A stretch of DNA of 64,000 nucleotides from Balanoglossus misakiensis (Eukaryota; Hemichordata), in contig CM082581.2 of the NCBI GenBank assembly GCA_040954595.2, positions 1,798,001 to 1,862,000 on the forward strand, written 5' to 3'. The position numbers were made by a program, and so were the translations under genes. Positions 12,999-22,460 of this stretch are shown here, one piece after another; positions within the stretch are counted from its first letter, which is position 1, and each line of letters begins with the position of its first letter. The notes beneath the pieces were generated by a model that did no database searches, was not told the DNA's origin, and saw only the letters and a list, made by a program, of their open reading frames with translations.

Positions 12999-13326
12999 GA
13001 CCATTAAATCATGACCGAAAAAAGAAACTGAACATCTCAGACAGTAAACATTTACCAACAGCTAACAGCTACTTCTAGAAGCTCTACAGATTCTACTATA
13101 TTGTATTATATTCTTTCTACTTTAGACTGATATTGATTTTCATCTGTCAGCCAAATCAGTATTACCGGTAAGATGTATGTTTAATAGATTAAAATGAAAT
13201 AACATGATACATACCATGGTCACACTGGTAAAAATGTGAAACGTTTCATATGGGGTCACACATACACCATTAAGACGTTTCAGAAACATCTCAGATCAAA
13301 TACTGGCGTAAATTATGCGTAAACGG

Positions 13327-13661
13327 TTTAAAGGGACAAAGTCTCTCTCTCGCTGCCCTATTCCCATTATGTTTAATACAAGACACTGTTTATGTTAATG
13401 TAGTAAATGTGGATATATAATCAACGTTCAACCACACACACCTTCCATCTCACTTGTAGACACGAGAGTGAAAAAAACTCGCCAAATGAATAATTGTTCT
13501 CAACCATTTTTTTCATTTTGAGCGAGTTTTTACTCTCATATCATACAAGCAGAATGGAAGGTGTGTGTGGTTGAACAGTCATTCACTACATATACACATG
13601 TATATTAACATAAACAGTGTCTTGTATCAAACATAATGCAAACAGGGCAGTGAGAGAGATA
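13327..13661. mobile_element. Palindromic MITE-like element in the HECT 3' UTR
   Basis: A near-palindrome of about 335 bp. The left arm starts TTTAAAGGGACAAAGTCTC and runs through TACAAGACACTGTTTATG and ACACACACCTTCCAT to ACTCGCCAAA. The right arm returns through GAGCGAGTTTTTACTC, ATGGAAGGTGTGTGTGG and AACAGTGTCTTGTAT, and ends near GGGCAGTGAGAGAGAT. It has no coding capacity. Related copies lie at 14250-14466 and 16580-16629, so this is a family that inserted into the transposon. Confidence 0.85.
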
Positions 13662-13972
13662 GGCCGTGCACATTAATAAAAAAATGGTGTCAAGGACACT
13701 GTGGTCCCATTTGAGGATTACGCAGAAATAGGTAAGTATACACCAGATGATCAAAAGGTGTAACCTCACACATGGTAAAATTTGAGACACTATTTGTAAA
13801 CACAGGGTAAAATTTGCCTATGGTAAACAGAGAACATAAATCCTTACAGTTTCCTTGTGTCCACACAAGCAAAGTTTATGTATAGGCGCTGAGCCTCGGG
13901 GGCCCCATAGACAATGGGTTGAGGAGAGGTGTTAATCCTTACACTGGCTCAGGTCTGAGAAATGAGTGCATA

Positions 13973-14232
13973 TCAAACATTACCAAAAAACCTATTGGAA
14001 AAAGCTAAATCATACAATGCAAACAATTGTGCTGCCGATGGTAATGGATGTGCAGCTGTTGGTCTCGGCAATGATAATAAATTTATACATGTGTTTGCAG
14101 TCGGCAAAAACGACTGCTGCACGGGAACAAATGTTATTGCCGGACTTATGCAGAAACCGAGCACTGGCTCTTCTTCAGCCCCTGTCACAAACTGGAGGAT
14201 ATCAGTAAGAGTGACAGATCCTCTTCTCCCAC
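13973..14232 (-). CDS. HECT ligase exon 6 with catalytic cysteine (residues 574-659)
   Basis: This exon is 260 nt including the TGA stop at 13975-13973. The acceptor is CTGTTTCAG. It encodes the HECT C-lobe: TDILQFVTGAEEEPVLGF, then PTANTCINLLSLPRP with the catalytic cysteine C622, and the C-terminal AFSNRFFGNV. A plus-strand open frame over the same bases (13962-14246) is a shadow. The exon is flanked on both sides by copies of the palindromic MITE. Confidence 0.94.
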
Positions 14233-17200
14233 CTGAAACAGATTAAAGACAAGAGTAAAAAAACTCACCAAAATAAATAATCGGTCTCTACCATTTATTC
14301 ATTTTGGGCAAATTTTTACTCTCATATCATACAAGCGGAATGGAAGGTGTGGTTAAGGTTGAACGTTGATTCACTATATATCCACATGTACATTAACATA
14401 AACGGTATCTTGTATCAAACATAATAAATAGGAAAAGGACCGGGAGAGAGACTATTGTCCCTTTAATGATTATGATTGGGGATAGGATACATATGATACA
14501 CAGCTAAAGATTGACAGACCTGCACCAGGTTTGTCACATGCATACATCATACCTGACAGGACAGGTCTGCTGCAGGTCTGAGAGGACATAATACATGGTG
14601 CAGGTCTAACAGGTCTGACCCGCACCAGATCTGATCCAGCAGACTGCTGCAGGTTTGCGTCCATATCGCTGCACATGACCTGTTGGTCAGACATGCACCA
14701 GACCTGGTAAAATTTAGTTGTGTTGTACCCATGGAATGTTAATTTTCAAAAGCAGTTTCTGTATACATATAATTCAACCTGTCACTAAAGTGCAAAAGAC
14801 AGGTGGCAATGAATTGATTAGGGTGCAGTACAAGTAATTGAGATATCTGGCTCAAATTTGTCACAATGCAAGCTGTCGTATTGCTCTTTTAAATTAAGTG
14901 TGTCTCTGAATTTCTTGGAAGATTTTGTCATAAAAATAATTTTAGAAGGTTTAAATATCCAAGACAACCTTTGGAAAATCATGAGTAAAGCTTGTACTCA
15001 CACAAATTTGTGGCATTGCAACACAACATAGGCAAAAACTTACTTTTGAAGCATTATGCAAATTACCTTTCATGTGATAGTCATGTAAACAATGGTGACA
15101 GTCTGGTAACCACAATTTCTTAGCAAATATATAATTTATGGGGGTTCTGAGCTCATTAACCATTAAGGAATTGTTAGATTAAAAATGTCAATACATGTAC
15201 TTGAGTTTTGAGATTCTCGCAAGACATACGAAAACGAGTCTGAGGGTGAGCATGTACTGTGCACACAGACCGAGATTACACGTTCGGTGACTGATAAGTT
15301 TATTAATATCCATACACTTTCTCGTTCCATGACGCCCGTGGTCGAATTAGCTGCTTTCACTATCACTCTGACAGCGAACAACCCGCCATGTGTTGTTGAC
15401 CCTCAGCCTTGTTTTGAACTATTCTCACGCCTTGTTCGAGAATCTCGTTCCGGATCTCAAAAACAGAGTATTCCTTGTACTGCACCCAATCCTAACGATG
15501 CCAAGTCAGTTGAAAGGGGTTTGATTTCCAGTGTGCGTAGAATTCTGGCACCCAGGCCTGTTAGGCTGCCAAATTTGCAAAATTTAATCTTGGATATGCA
15601 GGAAACACAACACAACACATCCATATACAATCAAAATGTTCAACTTACTTGCGACTTCACGTAGGTATTTGATAAATACTGCATACACTTCACCCTCAAA
15701 GCGTCTGTTATTAGAACCTGCATCTGCGAACTCCGGTACCAGTAGGGATTTGATTTTATTCATCGTCAATGTACTGGCTGTATTTTGTTGGAATAGGTAT
15801 TGAAACACAGGTAGGTCCAAACATAACTGGTAATGCAAAGAAAACCAATGATGACATAGTCCTTGCTGCTTCAATGTTGTTAAAATCTTTGGTACTCCAT
15901 TATTATTATTATTGAAAAATAATGATGACTTTGTACATAACAATTGTACACAGATCATCACAGATCGAATGCCATTAACAAATAATTTCATACCAAGTTT
16001 AGATGACAATAATCTAAGAATTGGCATTGCAGTACAACTGAATTGTGACACATTTAGTCATTTGTTTTCTGAAGTAACATTTGGAAATATTGCAATGTGC
16101 ATCAGAGCAAATTACTAGGGTATTACTGATAGATATGGCAGAGGAAATCTTCCTGTTTCAGTGGACCTACCTGATATATCCCTAAAGTGCTCAATCCATC
16201 CTTCAGCTTCATGATACATAATGGTATCTCTTCACCTTCAGAACCTTTAAACAACCATCGTAGTACATCTTCACTCAAAAACTGAGCTAGCTTTCCGTTC
16301 TGTATCATACTTAGAGCTGTAAGAAAAACTTATTATCATTACTCGTTTTATCTTTAAAGAAAGAATTACAGGAGTTTTACCATACCATCCACTTGTCAGC
16401 ATAATTCTAATCTGCTCCTTGCAGTCATATATTTCTGTGAATATGGAAAGGCTTTTATTTTTAGACTTGAGGTGTTCGGCACCCCGAAATCGCTGACTTC
16501 TGAACATTTAATCTTGGGAATAAAAATTGGAGGTCAACCTGCTAGATTTTTGGAAAAAGCACCCTCTATCTATCACCTCTTTAAAGGGACAAAGTCTCTC
16601 TCTCGCTGCCCTTTTTCCATTACCTTTAAGTTTTTGCTAGTCTTTGTAGATCTTTGTGAAACGGCTTCACAAAGAAGTTTTTTTGGAAGGTCATCATATT
16701 TTTTACCATTATAGAATCTAATCTAAATGAATGTTTTATTTTTAGTAATTTTGAGATTTCATCTTGTTCAGTATGATAATCACATATCAATACAACTACG
16801 GTATTAAATTAAACACAGATTTGCCTAAAAATCTACTTTTATGTAATTTTTTACCATTTCTAGATAAACTTTTTTAAACCTGGTAGATCCTTGTTTGAAA
16901 TATATCAAATCAATTTAAGGGGGGAAAATGGTGGGTCACCGCGCAAATTGTTGAGACACAGGAAGTACGTTAAACATGGCTTTCGGGCTGTAATCTGATT
17001 GTCCTGACCACAACATGAGGTTCAACGGGGAGCTTCTATGGGAGTTGGTCAGATGTAGTGTGAGGCAACAGCATAAGAATACTGTACTGCAAAGCAAAAG
17101 ATGTTGCCTTACCCTACATCTGATTTGAATCAGATTGGGTGATCACATGACCGAGGTAACAAGGTCATGTGCCAAATCAATCCCCATATTCGGTCTATAT

Positions 17201-20200
17201 CTTTATTACATGCCTTCCCGACAATATATATTCATGATAACTTGTATTTACAAGTAAAAAAATAAATTATAAATGTCATTTTCGTGATATCAAGAGGGAA
17301 AACAACAATTTTATCAAAACACTAAGCTTTAAAGTGTATGAATTATTATTTAATTGAAAGTGAAGTGGATCCCTGGGTGTTTCAGTTTCTGTACCGATCA
17401 ACCATCATACATGAATAATCTGGTGCAGTTTTTGGAAAATATTGCTATTTCATCATTTGCAACGTACGAAGTTGTATGGATTGAATTTTAATGTGTTCAG
17501 AAATAAATTATTGTAAAAGCAAAAGTGAATCACTTTTTTCGTTTGGTTTCATATCGATAACAGTTCCAGGTCATCTTGTCGGCCAGTGATGATTTTGCAG
17601 CCCGCTACGTCATGAAACGTTTGATATACGAGGCATTGTAATAAAGTTAGCATTTGACATGTACTTGTCAGGAACTGATTCTCTACCATTGAAAACACAC
17701 TTGGCCATGATGAGGCTATAAAATCTTACCTATAATTATTCCTACTGTGGTGTAGTCCTCATGAAGGTGCTCTTTTAAGGTGTCGAAATATTTTTCTTTC
17801 ATTTCTCTCATAATCAATGCGAAGAATTCTTTTCTTGGTCCTCCATAATCCTTTGCTTGCTAATGAACACAGAGAAAAATAGTGTGAAATTGTTATATAA
17901 AGACATGAAGCATATGCTCAAAACATGACAAAGTTACTCATCCTGTGACCAGTTTGAGTTTTCTGCAAATATAGAGATAGTTTGGAGCACTGCACATGCA
18001 CCATCCAAGCGAACGGGAAGTAGCATTTTTCTCAGGTTACACATCCAATATAGGGTATTTTCAGCTCTCGTACATGGCTAAATAGAGTGTCATTTTTGGT
18101 CAAGTTCATAACCAAATGCAGCCAAGATGTTCAGTCAATGTCATGGCTGTTCAGAAAAGTTCAGAATCCCCGAAAATTTGGGCCTAACCATTCTGCAGTC
18201 ATCTCTGGTTTCTGCAATGTTACTCCAGAATATTTATGATTTCAGTTGGCTGTATTCAAATCTATTGTACAGTGTCTTTTAGAGGATCCATTTTTCCTTC
18301 ATATAAATATTAAATATTCTCATTGAACAATTAGTTGACAAAATGCCAGCATTGTATATAATTGCACAATGGGGGACAATGTGGACGCTCGTTCTATGCA
18401 TCACACATGGTGCTAGTAGGTGGGTAGCAGGTAGGAGGAAGTTTCGTTAGAAGAGATTAATCACATCACTTCTGGGGTCAATTTAAAATAGGTAAAAGAG
18501 TTAAGGTTCAAAGACAAGTAATTGATCCTCTTAATCTAAAAATTTTGTTGCTTAATAAGCTCAGAAGTCAGAACCCCATCAAAAGCCTACCACGGACATG
18601 CAATTTGCATAACCTTTAATAAATCAATTTGCCCAATGGTTTGTTTTAATGCTTTGAGGTATCACGCTCAAATTTGCGAGAAAGCAAGCTGTCACAATGC
18701 TTTTTCCAAAGTGTGTCTCATATTTTTTATATCTTGGTTATTTTAGTGTTAAATGATCTTAAAGTTTGTTAATCATAACATTTGTTTTAGAAGATTAAAA
18801 AAAATCTGAGACACACTTCAGTCAAGCATTATGACAACTTGTAACCACAACAATTTCAGGCACATTTAGTTGTTGTTGCAATAATATGCAAATTACTTGT
18901 CATGTGACAGCTATGTAAACAATGGTGATTCAGTGGAATCAAAGATAAGCCCAAAGCTAGTTTTCTCCACTTCTATCCCTGATAAATTGATACATATATG
19001 TTGCTAAATTTCATAAATACAAGAAATCCTACATTGTACTTTCATTGAACACATCACTCTGAAATATCCAACAAAGTCAGACTTACCTCTCCATAAAAAT
19101 CAACTTCCAAAGTTGTACACAGCTCCTTCACAGATAATGTTGTTATCTCATCAAATCCAGTTTGGAGAACTGACAACCTGTCAACAGTTATGGAAGTGGT
19201 TCTACCCTCAACATGCTGACTTGTGGACTTCAACTCTAATGGTCTGCCTGTCATTACTACTGACTGGTAAAATCGCAGAATTTCAACTGGATTTGTGACT
19301 GCATTCTCCTTGCAATATTTCACGGTTCTCTGTACAGCATTATTTACCCATAACATGCCATCTTCAATCTCTGGTTCACTATCAATACCATCTCCAATTC
19401 CAAATATACTGCCTGAATTATCTTCATTATTCCTGGTCTGAAAGTAAACAAATCATTGTAATGAGTTTAATGACACATGACAAATATAAAGTATTTAAAC
19501 GTTCCCCTTTTCAGGTAGGCCTAAATCCTGTCATGTTCTGATTACAGGACGTATCATAGGTGTTAAAGCAAATACTAGTACATGAATAAATTATCCAAAT
19601 ATAAGGTTCAACCATATACAAGTTCTCTTGTTGGTGGGACCATAGCAGACTTATGTCACAATTACGAACACAATTGAGCATATTAATTTAAATAATAACA
19701 CATGTTATAATATACACCATGCTAATACTGTGTCGTGATTTGCCAGAATCCGTCACGTGATAGGAAAAGAGTATCAACTATGAATCCCTAGGTAAATAGC
19801 AGAAAAAATATAAACCGGTCACGTGACCAACGTGAGTGAGGTTTATTATAAAACACCTATGGCCTGACGTCCGTGAAGTTGGCCTCATCCTCAGCTTGAA
19901 AAGTCACGCGAATATGAGGATGAGGATGAGGCCAACTTCACGAATGCTGGGCCTGGGCTATATTCGGGCCATTGCAGCCGTTTTTACCCCCTAGTGACTG
20001 TGAGTTACCATTTTTTAAAATTATTATTATTATCATTATTTAAACGGTGTTTTCTCCAGGATGTTGAGAGAAGGGGGGAATGTTCCCTCTTAGTCCAAAA
20101 TTATTGGGGGATTTGGTCAAAGTAGGGGGGAATCATGATTTGCATAATTTATGTTAATTAGGTAAATTTCAAGGAATAACAATTTTGAACGTTATCTTAC

Positions 20201-22222
20201 TAACTGCCTTCATTCCAGCAACTTATGAAGTGCTGGGCTTGCCAGCGTAGGTAGTAGGTACTGTGCAATCTCGTGTGACCTGAGCTACGTAGTGATAGCG
20301 AGACAGAATTACAACATTTTACATGTTAACATGTGACATCTAAACAGTTACAGATTTTTACTACTTTAAATTTGTAGATTTTGCAGAGGAAGACACCAGC
20401 TTGCATAACTTTCAGGGCATGTAATTTTAAAAAGGCCGGAGAGCTGAAAATAACCCCTGAAATTATTTACACAAGTGGTAGGAGAGTGACTAACTGCTCC
20501 CCTGGCAAGGAGAGTGAAATGAATAAAATAAATGCAACTGGAAAAACAAGTGTCTTTCTTTAAAACTATACCTGGGAAAAAATTTCTTGTTTGATTTTAA
20601 AAGTTTCAGTTTTTTTAGCTGTCAAAATATTATATTGTGAAACTATTAATAGTGAAATAAATTGAAGTGGTATATTCCTTCAGATTTCTGCCTACACTTC
20701 CCCATCTGTGGCTAGGCACACTACTCAAATAAATAGTCACTGTACATATTGAATGACTTTCCTTCCAAAGTAAGAAAACAGGTCTTGGAAAACTGATACA
20801 TTCTTGATAATCGCCATGGCATGAATGCAGTTCTTTTAATTTGCATAAAATTGTTACATTCTGCCAACCCAATTTCAAATGTCTCCATAACAACAAGATC
20901 ACTTGAGTGTGTGCTCTAAACTTAGACAGTGTCCAGACAGAGCTCTTTGGCTGTTCCAACAATTGCACACTATAACCCTTGGAGCTAAATTACACGTAAT
21001 TGAATGTGAAAGTCATTTACAACATAGTATTTGGGGGTGGGAAGTTAAAATGTATAGGCCAGCACGCAGTAATATCGGCCGTTTTCCCAGTGTTTTGACT
21101 GACAGTGCATGCTACGAGGCTTGGACGCGCATGTACTGGCCGGGTGGGCTGCTCAAGAAGGGGCGATTGTCGCCCCCTGAACTTGTTACAAGGGGCGCTT
21201 CAAGTGGGGGGAATCGCGCAATCGCGCGTCCCGGAGAAAACACCAGAATCATACCCCTCAGCAATTTCGATCCCCGTTAGAAACAGAACAAGATGATTAA
21301 AACTTACATGATCCTGTTCAGCATTTTCAGTCAGATCAACAACCATATTGTTCGGAATTTCTTGCGGTGTATCTCGATGTTCAATAGGTCCGAGAGGAAG
21401 CTCTGGGTCTTCATCCGACTCCGATTGAAGAACTGGCAAACACCAGTCGATATGACTGCGTAATTTGTCAATCGTGAACTCTGTGTTGCAACCTCGGCAC
21501 TTTTCTTTCAGACTCGTCCCATGGCTGGTTTGTTCTGTTTCTGTGACGTTCAGATTTTTTTGAATAGGGCGCAAGTATAATTTGGCTTGAGAGCCGACAT
21601 GGCGCTTTAGCTCCTCGACGCTCCAAGAACATGTTACCGTTTGCAAATTTCGGCAGTTGCCAGTGCAATGCATGATTTCGAAACCTCCGCATTCACTTAA
21701 TTGTGGATATTCCGCCTTGATTTTGTTGGCAACATCTTCCTCATCATCGTGGCAGAAAAAAATCATCTTACTTTCCCCAAGTCCCGCCTTGTTAAGAACT
21801 AGCTTTTCAGCAACTGTTGGAATTCTCTGTTGAAGGCGATCAGCCACACACAAGACACGGACTGTCCATGTCCGGGCCTTTTTGGCGGTTTTCTTACCTC
21901 GACCGACAGTACCAGACGGGGCACCAGCCCGCCCACGCCCACCATTGCCTCTGGCGGGGATAAATAACATGTCTCTTTCAGAGCGTACGGTCTCAGAGAG
22001 TCTTCCATAGTTGCTAGAAGATGCAGATGCTTGATCCATGTCTTCACGGGCGACAGCACGTGAACACTTCTTTCGCAGATCATGCCGGTGTCCCATGGTC
22101 TCTACCCCCAATCTTATGAGTTCACGATCAGTGAGCGATTCTACAGTTTCCGGGGAAATGCGTTCTTGCAAAAAATTTGGTATCAGAGTTGACAATGACA
22201 TAGAACGCAAAATTTCCTCCAT
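13973..22222 (-). CDS. HECT-type E3 ubiquitin ligase gene, six exons, 659 aa
   Basis: This gene encodes an E3 that accepts ubiquitin on a catalytic cysteine and passes it to a substrate. Exons on the minus strand are 22222-21308, 19437-19087, 17859-17730, 16316-16171, 15826-15649 and 14232-13973. They total 1980 nt, in frame, with GT-AG at all five introns. Residues 1-52 are SAM-like (ILRSMSLSTL, RELIRLGV). Residues 80-105 are Gly/Arg/Lys-rich. Residues 242-261 form a C2HC zinc finger (CRGCNTEFTIDKLRSHIDWC). A short HECT domain spans about 385-659, with FYGEQAKDYGGPRKEFF in the N-lobe and the catalytic C622 in PTANTCINLLSLPRP. The protein ends AFSNRFFGNV. It resembles the G2/M phase-specific E3 ligase-like proteins common in invertebrate genomes. 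The start is the first in-frame ATG after the TATA box. Location between the inverted repeats makes it transposon cargo. The substrate is unknown. Confidence 0.93.
14250..14466. mobile_element. Second copy of the palindromic MITE family, in HECT intron 5
   Basis: It matches the central hairpin and full right arm of the element at 13327-13661: ATCATACAAGCGGAATGGAA, then ATTAACATAAACGGTATCTTG. It ends GAGAGAGACTATTGTCCCTTTAA-like, the complement of the family's TTTAAAGGGACA terminus. The left arm is reduced. It begins 18 bp outside the exon 6 acceptor boundary. Confidence 0.75.
14515..14707. repeat. CAGGTCTG-rich imperfect repeat in HECT intron 5
   Basis: The motif CAGGTCTG or its complement recurs several times in under 200 bp, with the ends in opposite orientation (CAGACCTGCACCAGG near the left, GCACCAGACCTGG near the right). 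It looks like a decayed hairpin or short repeat. It cannot be classified from sequence alone. Confidence 0.45.
14815..15160. mobile_element. MITE-like dispersed repeat, copy 1 (intron 5)
   Basis: This segment shares several blocks in the same order with 18590-18935: GCTCAAATTTG, GCAAGCTGTC, AGTGTGTCTC, TATGCAAATTAC and ATGTAAACAATGGTGA. Each copy has weak internal inversion. That indicates two copies of one non-coding mobile repeat within the same gene. Confidence 0.65.
15180..15590. other. Intron 5 segment without a recognisable gene
   Basis: This stretch has open frames on both strands (plus 15287-15664, minus 15163-15381), but neither translation resembles a known family. They lie within HECT intron 5 and overlap exon 5 only in the wrong strand or frame. 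I treat them as chance frames. Confidence 0.5.
15649..15826 (-). CDS. HECT ligase exon 5 (residues 515-574)
   Basis: This exon is 178 nt and ends in phase 1. The acceptor is GCATTACCAG and the donor is GTAAGT. It encodes LPVFQYLFQQNTASTLT, SNNRRFEGEVYAVF and KYLREVA, which lead into the HECT C-lobe. Confidence 0.92.
16171..16316 (-). CDS. HECT ligase exon 4 (residues 466-514)
   Basis: This exon is 146 nt. The acceptor is TTCTTACAG and the donor is GTAGGT. It encodes ALSMIQNGKLAQFL and GLSTLGIYQ, both typical of this HECT subfamily. The frame matches exons 3 and 5. Confidence 0.92.
16580..16629. mobile_element. Fragment of the palindromic MITE family in HECT intron 3
   Basis: TTTAAAGGGACAAAGTCTC followed by TCTCTCGCTGCCCT and a T-rich stretch is nearly identical to the left end of the element at 13327. 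Only the terminus is present, so this is a truncated copy. Confidence 0.7.
16630..17045. other. HECT intron 3, AT-rich, no feature seen
   Basis: No coding similarity, tandem repeat or clear hairpin was found in this part of intron 3. Confidence 0.5.
17050..17121. repeat. Inverted repeat in HECT intron 3
   Basis: CAGATGTAGTGTGAGGCAAC on the left pairs with GTTGCCTTACCCTACATCTG on the right, with a loop of about 30 bases. There are a few mismatches in the stem. It may be the end of a small transposon or a decayed MITE. Confidence 0.6.
17730..17859 (-). CDS. HECT ligase exon 3 (residues 423-466)
   Basis: This exon is 130 nt and ends in phase 1. The acceptor is GTTCATTAG and the donor is GTAAGA. 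It encodes the HECT N-lobe signature KDYGGPRKEFF and the segment HLHEDYTTVGIII. It was too short and too spliced to appear as a long open frame. Confidence 0.92.
18590..18935. mobile_element. MITE-like dispersed repeat, copy 2 (intron 2)
   Basis: It is related to 14815-15160. The hairpin is clearer here: GCAAGCTGTCACAATGC and AGTGTGTCTCA on the left are answered by TGAGACACACTTC and GCATTATGACAACTTGT on the right. ATTTGCATAA near the left end and TATGCAAATTAC near the right end extend the inversion. It is non-coding. Confidence 0.7.
19087..19437 (-). CDS. HECT ligase exon 2 (residues 306-422)
   Basis: This exon is 351 nt, phase 0 at both ends. The acceptor is TTTACTTTCAG and the donor is GTAAGT. 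It encodes the linker and the beginning of the HECT N-lobe (ITVDRLSVLQTG, LEVDFYGE). The FYGE segment joins directly to QAKDYGGPRKEFF of exon 3, which confirms the splice. Confidence 0.92.
19872..19942. repeat. Perfect 22-bp inverted repeat (hairpin) in HECT intron 1
   Basis: The segment 19872-19893 (CGTGAAGTTGGCC, then TCATCCTCA) is the exact reverse complement of 19921-19942, with a 27-bp loop. CACGTG-containing sequences (TCACGTGA) lie shortly upstream near 19752 and 19819. Confidence 0.85.
19950..21300. other. HECT intron 1 remainder, no gene seen
   Basis: The 1870-bp intron 1 (21307-19438) has short chance frames (for example 20381-20563 and 20903-21280) without recognisable similarity. 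A G-rich stretch around 20070-20130 and a GC-richer stretch around 21060-21240 (with GGGGCGATTGTCGCCCC, a palindrome) are the only compositional features. Confidence 0.5.
21308..22222 (-). CDS. HECT ligase exon 1 (residues 1-305)
   Basis: This exon is 915 nt, phase 0. It encodes the SAM-like domain, a low-complexity basic linker (RGNGGRGRAG, GRGKKTAKKAR), a conserved region (TWTVRVLCVADRLQQRIPT, KAGLGESKMIFF) and the C2HC zinc finger. The donor is GTAAGT at 21307. The open frame extends upstream to a GTG at 22303, but a eukaryotic start should be the ATG at 22222. A tiny upstream ORF (ATG to TGA, five codons) begins near 22316 and may reduce initiation. Confidence 0.93.
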
Positions 22223-22356
22223 GATGATGATGACAGGATACAATGTCCCTGTGCGAACACGCGTGCTTGTCTTAGTGCTACAGATTTTCCCTCTCTTTTT
22301 CACCGGATGTACATTGTAAATGTATCAAATATTTTGGGAGACTGCAGGCCACAGTC

Positions 22357-22364
22357 TATTTATA
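22357..22364 (-). promoter_or_regulatory. TATA box of the HECT ligase gene
   Basis: On the minus strand this reads TATAAATA within CCACAGCTATAAATAGACTG. It lies about 135 bp upstream of the chosen ATG, which would put transcription start near 22330. Exact match to the TATA consensus and position between the subterminal array and the first exon support it. Confidence 0.65.
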
Positions 22365-22460
22365 GCTGTGGAAACAAAACTGTTCCGCCAGGGGGAGGAT
22401 ACCGCCCTCCCGGAACAGCTTGATCTTCTTCTAATGAAGTTAATCTTCTTCTAATGAAGT

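Larger units (their letters stand above)
12552..13326. other. Region between the two transposon genes: 3' UTRs, no gene
   Basis: About 775 bp of mostly AT-rich sequence separates the integrase stop codon from the palindromic element. It holds the two opposing AATAAA hexamers. No open frame with recognisable protein similarity and no tandem repeat was seen. It most likely consists of the two 3' UTRs. Confidence 0.6.

Noticed and set aside
13962-14246. 94-aa plus-strand open frame
   Set aside because: It lies antisense over HECT exon 6, whose minus-strand translation has clear domain signatures and splice sites.
15287-15664. 125-aa plus-strand open frame in intron 5
   Set aside because: No recognisable family, and it ends in antisense overlap with HECT exon 5. 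Its length is possible by chance in a higher-GC stretch.
13973-22222. HECT ligase as an ordinary host gene into which transposon ends happened to fall
   Set aside because: Gene and promoter lie wholly between perfectly matched terminal repeats with one target duplication, and removing the whole block restores the LINE. A host gene would need two separate insertions with matching duplications.
21200-22303. 367-aa single-exon version of the ligase N-terminus
   Set aside because: Its first codon is GTG and its end reads through a strong GTAAGT donor at 21307. The exon model 22222-21308 joins in frame to HECT sequence.
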